Shown piece after piece: positions 18,731 to 25,535 of a stretch of DNA of 64,000 bases. This DNA is from Roseibium sediminicola. Lineage in GTDB: Bacteria; Pseudomonadota; Alphaproteobacteria; Rhizobiales; Stappiaceae. Position 1 is the first letter of the stretch; the number at the start of each line of letters is the position of its first letter. Where the stretch lies: positions 124,001 to 188,000 of the forward strand of contig NZ_JALNMJ010000006.1 of assembly GCF_023156505.1 (NCBI RefSeq). Direction: 5' to 3'. Both the position numbers and the translations under genes were made by a program. Below the pieces are notes generated by a model that saw only the letters and a list, made by a program, of their open reading frames with translations, did not search any database and was not told where the DNA came from.

Positions 18731-19420
18731 ATGTCGAAAAACGCCCTTATCGTCGGTGCGGGCGCGGGGCTCAGCGCCTCGCTGGCGCGTGTCTTTGCGC
18801 GCGAAGGTTATGCCATTGCACTGGCTGCCAGGAACAAGGACAAGCTCGGTGAGCTGTGCGCGGAAACCGGGGCACAGGCCTATGCCTGCGATGCGTCGAA
18901 CGCGGAGAGTGTCGCCGCCTTGTTTTCAAGCCTTGACGCAGCCGGGGCGGCTCCTGATCTGGTCGTCTACAATCCGAGCGGGCGGGTGCGTGGACCGATC
19001 GCCGAACTGGATCCGGCCGCAGTGCGGACGGCACTCGAAATAACGGCCTTCGGCGCGTTTCTGGTGGCCCGTGAGGCCGCAAAACGCATGGAGCCGAAGG
19101 GCGAGGGCACGATGCTCTTCACCGGTGCTTCGGCCGGTATCAAGGGCTTTGCGCAATCGGCTCCTTTTGCCATGGGCAAGTTCGCCTTGCGGGGCCTGTG
19201 CCAGTCACTGGCCCGCGAACTCCATCCCAAGGGCATCCATGTGGTTCATTTTGTCATCGACGGGGCGATCCACAATCCGGCTCGCGGCGCGCCGCATGAT
19301 GACCCGGAGAAAACCCTGCATCCGGACGCGATCGCGGAGACTTATCTGGCCATGGCCAAGCAGCACCGCAGCGCCTGGACCAACGAGGTTGAGCTCAGGC
19401 CGCACATAGAGAGATTCTGA
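18731..19420 (+). CDS. Short-chain dehydrogenase/reductase family protein with Phe in place of the catalytic Tyr
   Basis: A 229-residue Rossmann-fold protein. The cofactor motif is ALIVGAGAGLSASLARVFAR at the N-terminus, and the later VVYNPSGRVRGP fills the NNAG region. The catalytic Ser lies in LFTGASAGIKG. The YxxxK element reads FAMGKFALRGLCQSLAREL, so Tyr is Phe while Lys is kept. Classical SDR chemistry needs that Tyr, so it may be a divergent enzyme or a binding protein. I recall similar proteins being widespread, so this is probably a subfamily trait. The gene is followed by a shared terminator. Confidence 0.88.
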   Translation: MSKNALIVGAGAGLSASLARVFAREGYAIALAARNKDKLGELCAETGAQAYACDASNAESVAALFSSLDAAGAAPDLVVYNPSGRVRGPIAELDPAAVRTALEITAFGAFLVAREAAKRMEPKGEGTMLFTGASAGIKGFAQSAPFAMGKFALRGLCQSLARELHPKGIHVVHFVIDGAIHNPARGAPHDDPEKTLHPDAIAETYLAMAKQHRSAWTNEVELRPHIERF

Positions 19421-19426
19421 ACGGAA

Positions 19427-19451
19427 AAACCCCGGCGCTGCGCCGGGGTTT
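19427..19451. terminator. Bidirectional terminator between the SDR gene and metK
   Basis: AAACCCCGGCG-CTG-CGCCGGGGTTT. Runs of A before and T after allow termination of both convergent genes. Confidence 0.85.
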
Positions 19452-19462
19452 GGTGTTCAACG

Positions 19463-20650
19463 TTACTCGGCTGCGTCGGCGCGGGCGCCGAAATGGCGGG
19501 CAAGGGCGTCGGCGATGTCGGTCTTTTCCCAGCCGAAGCCGCCATCGGCATCCGGGGCCCGGCCGAAATGGCCATAGGCGGCGGTGCGGGCGTAGATCGG
19601 TTTGGTCAGGCCGAGCTGCTCGCGGATGCCGCGTGGTGTCAGGCGGACCATCTCGCGCAAGGCCTTTGCGAGCGCGACTTCATCCACCTTGCCGGTGCCG
19701 TGGGTGTCGACATAGACCGCGACCGGCTCCGGCACGCCGATGGCGTAAGCGAGCTGGATCAGGCATTTGTCGGCGAGACCGGCTGCGACCACGTTCTTGG
19801 CAAGATAGCGCGACACATAGGCAGCCGATCGGTCGACCTTGGTGGGATCCTTGCCGGAGAAGGCGCCGCCGCCATGAGGCGCTGCGCCGCCATAGGTGTC
19901 GACGATGATCTTTCGACCGGTCAGGCCGGCATCGCCGTCCGGTCCGCCAATGACGAAGCGGCCGGTCGGGTTGATGTAGATCCGGTTTTCCGGGATGGAC
20001 CAGCCGACAGGCAGGGCATGCAGAATGAAGGGCAGCACCGCTTCGCGGACCTCTTCCTGGCTGACATTTTCGCCGTGCTGGGTGGAAACGACAACCGCGT
20101 CGATGCCGGTTGGTTTGCCGTTTTCGTAGCGGAGCGTGACCTGGCTCTTGGAATCCGGCTGCAGCCTGGGTTCCTTGCCGGACTTGCGGGCCTCGGCCAT
20201 TGTGCGCAGGATCTTGTGCGACATCAGGATCGGCGCCGGCATCAGCTCCTCGGTCTCGTTGCAGGCGTAGCCGAACATGATGCCCTGGTCGCCGGCGCCT
20301 TCCTCACCCTTGTCGCCCTCATCGACGCCCATGGCAATATCGGCGGACTGCTGGTGCAGGCGGTTGACCACTTCCATGGTGTTCCAGTGGAAGCCATCCT
20401 GCTCATAGCCGATGTCCTTGACCGCTTCGCGCACAAGATCCTCGACGCTGTCGAGGACTTTCTTGGGGCCGCGCACCTCACCGGCGACGGTGACGTGATT
20501 GGTCGTGGTCAGGGTTTCGCAGGCCACGCGAGCATTGGGTTCTTCGGCCAGAAAGGCATCCAGGATGGTGTCGGAAATCCGGTCGCAGACCTTGTCCGGA
20601 TGGCCCTCGGAAACGGATTCACTGGTGAACAGCCAGGATTTCTGCGTCAT
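19463..20650 (-). CDS. metK: S-adenosylmethionine synthetase
   Basis: A 395-residue enzyme making S-adenosylmethionine from methionine and ATP. Visible motifs are [17 protein letters not shown] near the N-terminus, [12 protein letters not shown] in the middle, and [19 protein letters not shown] in the C-terminal half. ATG 20650 has AAGGAG upstream; the 21 codons before it are leader. It lies 100 bases downstream of the glycine methyltransferase gene on the same strand with no terminator between. The two probably form an operon in which metK supplies the three SAM molecules used per betaine made (inference). Confidence 0.97.
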   Translation of the reverse strand: MTQKSWLFTSESVSEGHPDKVCDRISDTILDAFLAEEPNARVACETLTTTNHVTVAGEVRGPKKVLDSVEDLVREAVKDIGYEQDGFHWNTMEVVNRLHQQSADIAMGVDEGDKGEEGAGDQGIMFGYACNETEELMPAPILMSHKILRTMAEARKSGKEPRLQPDSKSQVTLRYENGKPTGIDAVVVSTQHGENVSQEEVREAVLPFILHALPVGWSIPENRIYINPTGRFVIGGPDGDAGLTGRKIIVDTYGGAAPHGGGAFSGKDPTKVDRSAAYVSRYLAKNVVAAGLADKCLIQLAYAIGVPEPVAVYVDTHGTGKVDEVALAKALREMVRLTPRGIREQLGLTKPIYARTAAYGHFGRAPDADGGFGWEKTDIADALARHFGARADAAE

Positions 20651-20701
20651 TGCGCACTCCTTGTTGTTGGGAAATAGCCAGGTTGTTGGAAGATGTCGGA
20701 T

Positions 20702-20733
20702 GCTGTCCGCCACAGTTCAAGGTGGCGGACAGC
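20702..20733 (-). promoter_or_regulatory. Perfect 12-bp hairpin between the betaine methyltransferase gene and metK
   Basis: GCTGTCCGCCAC - 8-base loop - GTGGCGGACAGC. It has no T-run, so it is not a standard terminator. It could stabilise the 3' end of the upstream transcript, be an RNase processing site, or be part of a control element for metK. It does not match the SAM riboswitch consensus sequences as I know them. Confidence 0.6.
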
Positions 20734-20750
20734 GTCCATTTTCATAAATG

Positions 20751-22445
20751 TCATTCAGGCTTGCGGTACATCTGGATGCCCCAGGCGAGCTGGCCGGCAT
20801 CGGCGCTGTCGACCCAGTTCTTGAGACCCGCGGTCATCTTGTCGAGATATTCGGCCGAAGCACCTTCACCGCGCAGCTTGTCGTAATTGGCCAGAAGCTC
20901 CTCGCGCACCCGGAAATAGTGGTTTCGGAGCTGGTTGGTCATGTCGCGCTGTTCGCTGATCTCGAATCCGAGCGCCTGTGCCGCTTCGCGGTAGAAGCGG
21001 AAAGACCCCAGGCTGTTGAGCTGCAGACGGTCATAGACGGGCTGAAGCGCTTCCGGGTCGGCATCGTCGGCCTGCATCGGATCGGTGAAGATGAAGTAGC
21101 CGCCCGGCTTCAGCACCCTGTGGACTTCCTTCAGGACCTGGTCACGCTGGTCGGAGTGCAGGATCGCGTCCTGGCTCCAGACGATCTCGAAGCTTTCCGG
21201 CTTTTCCGGAATGTCCTCAAAGACACCGTGGACGACCCTGATCTTGTCCTTGAAGCCCTGCTGGACATTGCGGTGCCGGTTGGTGTCGTTCTGGACATCG
21301 GAAATGTTCAGGCAGACGGCCTCGCAACCGGTCTCTTTGACCACCTTGCGCATGGCGCCGCCATAGCCGGAGCCGATGTCGAGCACCTTGGCGTTCTCAT
21401 CGAGGTTCGGCAGCATCTTGACCATCTCGTCGATGGTCAGATCGGAGGCTTCGCGGATGTTGCTGGTGGTGTCATAGAGACCGATATGCAGGTCCTGCCC
21501 GCCCCAGACGACACTGTAAAACGTGTCGGCGTCGTCGCTGTCGTAATAGGTTTCGGCGACTTCGCGGATGTCCTGCTTGCCGTCCTCGAGCTGCGCACCG
21601 CCCCAGCGCACCAGGTGCAGGCTGGATTTTTCGGCAATGTGGATGAAGAAGTCAGGGTCGGTCTCGGCGAAGGTTTCCTGGAAATCGCCATAGGTGCGTA
21701 CGCGCTCGAAGCCGGCCTCGGAGAGCAGCTGTCGCATGTAATTCTTGCGCACGGGGCACATGTTGAGCGTAAATTCGGCGCCGTCCGGGAAGCTGTATTT
21801 GAACCGGGCGAGACCCTCGTCCAGATAGTCCGGCTCGGCCGTCACCTTCTTGCCGGCATAGTAATACTTGTGCTTGTTGGAATAGTCCTTGTTGTCGAGC
21901 ATCGCATCGTAATTGCGCTGGTCGATGATCAGGATGCCGTCATGCTTCAGGGCGGCATAGAATTCGGCCAGTGCCCGGCGGCGGTCCTTTTCGTCATGCA
22001 GGTGCGTGAAGGAATTGCCGAGACAGATGATGGCGTCGTATTTGCCCTGGATGTCCCGGTTGAGCCAGCGCCAGTCGGCCTGTACGGTCTTCAGGATCAT
22101 GCCGCGTTTCTGGCCGTTCTCGAAGGCCTTTGCCAGCATGGCGGCAGAGCCGTCCGCGGAGGTGACGTTGAAACCGGCCTTGGTCAGGCGGACGGAATGG
22201 AAGCCGGTGCCTGTGGCGACATCGAGGACGGTTTCCTTGCCGCGGGCGCGCAGCACGTCCATGAAGAATTGGCCCTCGCTGTCGGCCCGGGCATCCCAGT
22301 CGATCAGCTCGTCCCATTTTTCAACGAAGGACATGATGTACTCGCCGCGATAAAGGTCGGTTTCTCGGTCCGCGATCGGATCCTGACCATACGCCTGCTC
22401 GTCCAGTTGCAACTCGGCATTTGTCGCCAACTGTTGTGCCTGCAT
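20751..22445 (-). CDS. Fused glycine/sarcosine and sarcosine/dimethylglycine N-methyltransferase (betaine synthesis)
   Basis: A 564-residue fusion of two SAM-dependent methyltransferases. The N-terminal half (about 1-275) is a glycine/sarcosine N-methyltransferase with SAM motif TVLDVATGTGFHSVRL and LYRGEYIMSFVEKWD. The C-terminal half (about 285-564) is a sarcosine/dimethylglycine N-methyltransferase with VLDIGSGYGGAMRKV and DIGLYDT-like context. Together they methylate glycine three times to glycine betaine, a compatible solute. Single-chain fusions are known in some halophilic and marine bacteria; Halorhodospira has separate enzymes. The gene leads a likely operon with metK. The start has GGAGAA six bases upstream. 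Confidence 0.93.
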   Translation of the reverse strand: MQAQQLATNAELQLDEQAYGQDPIADRETDLYRGEYIMSFVEKWDELIDWDARADSEGQFFMDVLRARGKETVLDVATGTGFHSVRLTKAGFNVTSADGSAAMLAKAFENGQKRGMILKTVQADWRWLNRDIQGKYDAIICLGNSFTHLHDEKDRRRALAEFYAALKHDGILIIDQRNYDAMLDNKDYSNKHKYYYAGKKVTAEPDYLDEGLARFKYSFPDGAEFTLNMCPVRKNYMRQLLSEAGFERVRTYGDFQETFAETDPDFFIHIAEKSSLHLVRWGGAQLEDGKQDIREVAETYYDSDDADTFYSVVWGGQDLHIGLYDTTSNIREASDLTIDEMVKMLPNLDENAKVLDIGSGYGGAMRKVVKETGCEAVCLNISDVQNDTNRHRNVQQGFKDKIRVVHGVFEDIPEKPESFEIVWSQDAILHSDQRDQVLKEVHRVLKPGGYFIFTDPMQADDADPEALQPVYDRLQLNSLGSFRFYREAAQALGFEISEQRDMTNQLRNHYFRVREELLANYDKLRGEGASAEYLDKMTAGLKNWVDSADAGQLAWGIQMYRKPE

Positions 22446-22921
22446 GGATTCATTCTCCTTTGGGTCGGTTTAATTTGGCTCGGGATGAGCCGCAGAGCGC
22501 ACGCGCTCATTCACCGTCCGTGTCTGGGCGGTGTGGTTCGGAACTGTTCAGTTTCAGGTCCGGCGACAATGTGCAGCGGTGCACGGGACGGAATTCAGAC
22601 AGCCCTTCGCGCGAAGGGCGGGGTGCCGGACCATGTGGCAAGAGGCGCGCCGGAGCAGCTCAAGGTGGCCGCGAAGAGACCGGGTCGACATGCACTATCG
22701 ACCGGTTCGGCAGAAGGGCGCTCCCATCGGCCATAAGGTGGCGGGACCTTAACAAACGCCTGAGTCATTACAACAGCTGGTCCAGGACGTTCCCGAAGCG
22801 GGGAAGAGGTCAGGCGGTTAAGAGGCTGATTTTTATGGGGAAAATTTTTTGTAAAAGTTTTCTGACAGGACTCTGCAGCGTTGCTGCGATGGAAAATCAA
22901 CCGCAGAAAGCAACGCCGGTG
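22446..22921. other. Long leader region of the betaine operon
   Basis: 476 bases with no credible gene. It contains the perfect palindrome GCCCTTCGC-GCGAAGGGC (22602-22619) and a looser inverted pair CGGGTCGA...TCGACCGG (22680-22704). An AT-rich stretch near 22829-22860 could hold a promoter. A control role (osmotic or SAM-related) is possible but not shown. Confidence 0.45.
22602..22619. repeat. Perfect 18-base palindrome in the betaine operon leader
   Basis: GCCCTTCGC-GCGAAGGGC, about 160 bases upstream of the methyltransferase start. It may be an operator or an RNA hairpin. Confidence 0.5.
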
Positions 22922-23248
22922 TCAGCATTTGCCCGCCGGCTGGCAGCAGGCACGCACCGTGTCGTTGTTGTTGCAGCAATCCTCCAGAAGATAGCGGATG
23001 AGCGCGCCCATGGCGGAAAAATCGACCCGGTAGCTGATCTGCCGCGACTGCCGGCTTGAGGTGAGCAATCCGGCCTCTGCCATGTTGGCCAGGTGGAAGG
23101 AGGCCCTCGACGGGGTGGCGCCGACCAACACCGCGATTTCACCGGCCGTCAGGCCGTCAGGCCCAGCCGCGACAAGCGTCTTCAGGATGCGCAGGCGGGT
23201 TTCGCTCGAGATCGACGACAGCGCGGCAAGGGCATCGGCTTCAGTCAT
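22922..23248 (-). CDS. ArsR/SmtB-family repressor with Cys-rich tail
   Basis: A 108-residue winged-helix repressor. The recognition part is LTAGEIAVLVGATPSRASFH at about residues 33-52. The C-terminal tail DCCNNNDTVRACCQPAGKC carries five cysteines in two CC pairs plus one, suited to trivalent arsenic/antimony or another thiophilic ligand. The gene is divergent from a DUF6428 gene. The 78-base gap holds two identical inverted-repeat operators (ATTTCAA-N6-TTGAAAT), one ending directly at its start codon. This indicates autorepression and control of the partner. The exact inducer is inferred, not shown. Confidence 0.92.
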   Translation of the reverse strand: MTEADALAALSSISSETRLRILKTLVAAGPDGLTAGEIAVLVGATPSRASFHLANMAEAGLLTSSRQSRQISYRVDFSAMGALIRYLLEDCCNNNDTVRACCQPAGKC

Positions 23249-23268
23249 ATTTCAAACTTTCTTGAAAT
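23249..23268. promoter_or_regulatory. ArsR operator 1
   Basis: ATTTCAA-ACTTTC-TTGAAAT, perfect 7-base arms, abutting the arsR start codon. Confidence 0.8.
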
Positions 23269-23293
23269 TTGTTTCGGTCTGTGTCACGACTAT

Positions 23294-23313
23294 ATTTCAA
23301 CAAACCTTGAAAT
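23294..23313. promoter_or_regulatory. ArsR operator 2
   Basis: ATTTCAA-CAAACC-TTGAAAT, same arms and spacer length as operator 1, centred 45 bases from it and just upstream of the DUF6428 start. Confidence 0.8.
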
Positions 23314-23326
23314 GAAAGGAGTCGAC

Positions 23327-23809
23327 ATGACCTGCAACACCCTTCTGGAAACCCTGGATACGCTGCCTGAGGACGTGCCACTTGTGTTTGCGACCCCTGA
23401 GGGCGAGATCGGCGACGGTTACCATGTCACCGAGTTGAAGCTGGCACACGTGACCGGGATTGACTGCGGCGCACGGATGAACACCTGGAGCGAGGCGACA
23501 CTGCAGCTTCTGGACGGGACAGGAGAAGGGCACATGCCGGCAGGAAAGTTCGCGGGCATTCTGCGGCAGAGCATCGGCAAGGTATCAGGGCTGGGAGACG
23601 TGCCGCTGCAGGTCGAGTTTGCCCATGACAACAGGGGAAAGAGGCTTTACCGGCTTGAAACCCCGGAAATGACAGATGGGCGGATTGTCATTGGGTTGCG
23701 TGACACGCGCGCACACTGCAAACCCGCGCTCGACATGAAGACCGCGCTCGGTAGTTCGGCAGGATGCTGCGGAAGTGGCGCTGCCGAGTCCGCAGACTGT
23801 TGTCAGTAA
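23327..23809 (+). CDS. DUF6428-family protein with CC-rich tail
   Basis: A 160-residue cytoplasmic protein that I match to DUF6428, a family seen beside arsR genes in alphaproteobacteria. The N-terminal LLETLDTLPEDVPLVFATPE and the core GDGYHVTELKLAHVTGIDCG are characteristic. The C-terminus SSAGCCGSGAAESADCCQ has two CC pairs, echoing the tail of the divergent ArsR. Biochemical function is unknown; a thiol-based metalloid-binding role is an inference from the cysteines and the shared operators. ATG 23327 has AAAGGA upstream. Confidence 0.82.
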   Translation: MTCNTLLETLDTLPEDVPLVFATPEGEIGDGYHVTELKLAHVTGIDCGARMNTWSEATLQLLDGTGEGHMPAGKFAGILRQSIGKVSGLGDVPLQVEFAHDNRGKRLYRLETPEMTDGRIVIGLRDTRAHCKPALDMKTALGSSAGCCGSGAAESADCCQ

Positions 23810-23818
23810 GAAGCCCAG

Positions 23819-23858
23819 GGCTGCGCGCGATTGCCCTGCCGGATCGCGCGCAGCATTT
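23819..23858. terminator. Probable bidirectional terminator
   Basis: GCTGCGCGCGAT - 11 bases - ATCGCGCGCAGC then ATTTGG, between the convergent DUF6428 and enoyl-CoA hydratase genes. The T-run is weak. Confidence 0.55.
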
Positions 23859-23864
23859 GGTGTG

Positions 23865-24656
23865 TCACACACCCTGGTACTCCGGCATGCGTCGCTCGAT
23901 CCAGGCATTGAGGCCCTCATGGACATCTGCCGTTGCCGCCATGCGGGCGAATTGCTCCTGCTCGATCTGAAGACCTTCGGCAATGGTCGTATTCAGGCCC
24001 CGGGTGACGGCGTTGAGAATGCGGGCAGCGGCAAGCGGGGAGTGGCGCAGGATGCGTTGGGCAAGGTCGAACGCCGTCTCCAGAACCTTGTCCGGTGCCA
24101 CCACCTTGTTCACTAGCCCCAGTTCATTGGCGCGGTCGGCGGAAAACGGATCGCCGGTGAGAAGCAGTTCGAGCGCACGTTTGCGTCCGGCCAGGCGGGG
24201 AAGACGCTGGGTGCCACCAAAGGTCGGCGGGATGCCGAGGTTGATTTCCGGCTTGGCGAACAGCGCCGTGTCGGCGGCGACCGCCAGATGCACGGCCTCG
24301 GTGATCTCGCAGCCGCCGCCATAGGCAAGCCCGTTGACCGCGGCGATGACCGGTTTGGAATAGGTTTCCAGCCGGGCGGTCATCGTTTGGCCCCGGCGGC
24401 AGAAATCGCGGACGGCGATGTCGACCCCTTGAGTAATGCTTTGGGCAAATTCATGGATGTCGCCGCCGGCGGAAAAGGCCCGTGGCCCGGCTCCTGTGAT
24501 GACAATGGCCCGGATGCTGTCGTCCAGTTCCAGCGCGTCCAGATGCTGCATCAGAAGGTCGTTGGTGGCGTAGTTGAGGGCGTTCAGCCTTTCCGGGCGG
24601 TTGAGGGTCAGAAGGGCAATCGGGCCCTGGCGGTCCAAGAGCACGGTCTCGGTCAT
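23865..24656 (-). CDS. Enoyl-CoA hydratase/isomerase family protein
   Basis: A 263-residue crotonase-fold enzyme acting on acyl-CoA. The oxyanion-hole segments AFSAGGDIHEFA (about residues 61-72) and NGLAYGGGCEITEAVHLAVA (about 106-125) are present. Glu at GGGCEITEA fits one catalytic acid of hydratases, and PEINLGIPPTFGGTQRLPRL follows as usual. The exact acyl-CoA is unknown. ATG 24656 with GGGAGA upstream is preferred over a start nine codons earlier. The divergent TetR gene and a shared palindrome suggest the gene is repressed by that TetR until its substrate appears (inference). Confidence 0.9.
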   Translation of the reverse strand: MTETVLLDRQGPIALLTLNRPERLNALNYATNDLLMQHLDALELDDSIRAIVITGAGPRAFSAGGDIHEFAQSITQGVDIAVRDFCRRGQTMTARLETYSKPVIAAVNGLAYGGGCEITEAVHLAVAADTALFAKPEINLGIPPTFGGTQRLPRLAGRKRALELLLTGDPFSADRANELGLVNKVVAPDKVLETAFDLAQRILRHSPLAAARILNAVTRGLNTTIAEGLQIEQEQFARMAATADVHEGLNAWIERRMPEYQGV

Positions 24657-24712
24657 GGGTGTCTCCCGTTTCAATTTGACCAAGACAGGCTAGGCGCAGA
24701 GCCGGTTGAAAT

Positions 24713-24730
24713 ATATTCACTGGTGAGTAT
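24713..24730. promoter_or_regulatory. TetR operator candidate
   Basis: ATATTCACT-GGTGAGTAT, an 18-base near-palindrome with two mismatched pairs, ending nine bases before the tetR start in the divergent promoter region. Confidence 0.65.
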
Positions 24731-24739
24731 ACTTTTCGG

Positions 24740-25324
24740 ATGACGGTACGAGCAAGCAGCGCGAAAGAGCGCATCCTGACAACGGCAAACAAGCTGTTCT
24801 ACGCGGAGGGCATCCGGGCAGTCAGCCTGGACGTGATCGCCGAAAAGGCGGGCATCACCAAGAAGACCGTCTACTATCATTTCAAGAGCAAGGACGACCT
24901 GATCGAAGCCTATCTGGCTTCACGCGACCAGCCCAACCTGACCCAGTTCCGCAAGTGGTTCGAGGCAGCCGATGGCGGGTTGCCGGAGAAGGTCGAAGCG
25001 ATCTTTCAGAACATCGCCAAAGCCGCGCGCCACCCGAAATGGAAAGGCTGCGGGTTCCTGCGCACGGCGGCGGAACTCGCGAACATGCCCGGACACCCGG
25101 CGATGACGGTGGGGGCCGCGCACAAGAAGAAGTTCGAGGACTGGATGGCGGCGGAGTTCGAGGTCGCAGGGCTGGACCGGCCCGAGGCTCTGGCGCGCCA
25201 TATGGTGCTGCTGCTGGATGGGACGTTCTCCACCATCCTGGTGCACCGGGACGCGGCCTATGCGGACGCGGCCGGGGAGGCGGCGAAGGCGCTGGTGGCG
25301 GGGGCGATGGGCCGGGCAGGGTGA
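24740..25324 (+). CDS. TetR/AcrR-family regulator
   Basis: A 194-residue repressor. The N-terminal helix-turn-helix (about 8-55) includes ERILTTANKLFYAEGIRAVS and AEKAGITKKTVYYHFKSKDD. The C-terminal ligand-binding part includes HPKWKGCGFLRTAAELANMP, a segment seen in TetR proteins with a C-terminal domain of the YcdC type. It is divergent from the enoyl-CoA hydratase gene with a palindrome between, suggesting control of that gene and itself. The ligand is unknown, possibly an acyl-CoA (inference). GC content rises sharply in the last 80 codons. Confidence 0.9.
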   Translation: MTVRASSAKERILTTANKLFYAEGIRAVSLDVIAEKAGITKKTVYYHFKSKDDLIEAYLASRDQPNLTQFRKWFEAADGGLPEKVEAIFQNIAKAARHPKWKGCGFLRTAAELANMPGHPAMTVGAAHKKKFEDWMAAEFEVAGLDRPEALARHMVLLLDGTFSTILVHRDAAYADAAGEAAKALVAGAMGRAG

Positions 25325-25383
25325 GGCAGGTGGAGTGCACTGACCTTGTTGGGGTCTTTTGAAGGCAGGTCAACCTGCTAGTC

Positions 25384-25512
25384 CGTCATCCTGAGGCAGC
25401 GCGCAAGCGCTGTCTCGAAGGATGGGCGGTTTGTTCTGAACGTGTCACCGGTCTACCCGCTTTCGCGGGTACAGGCTTCGTGATGGACTTGGCGGTCCTC
25501 TTCAGGATGACG
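25384..25512. repeat. Dispersed palindromic repeat, copy 3
   Basis: CGTCATCCTGAGG at the left and TTCAGGATGACG at the right are inverted. The inner AAGCGCTGTCTCGAAGGATG matches copy 2 almost exactly, and CCCGCTTTCGCGGG matches the inner hairpin of copy 1. It is located just after the tetR gene and before the quiC stop. Confidence 0.8.
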
Positions 25513-25535
25513 CTTTGGGTTGGGGGAGTCGGCTT

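Noticed and set aside
20651-20750. A SAM or SAM/SAH riboswitch before metK
   Set aside because: The hairpin there does not match the consensus of the known classes as I remember them. A covariance-model search would decide.
20748-22736. Plus-strand frame (662 codons) opposite the betaine methyltransferase
   Set aside because: Shadow frame; the minus-strand gene has clear methyltransferase motifs.
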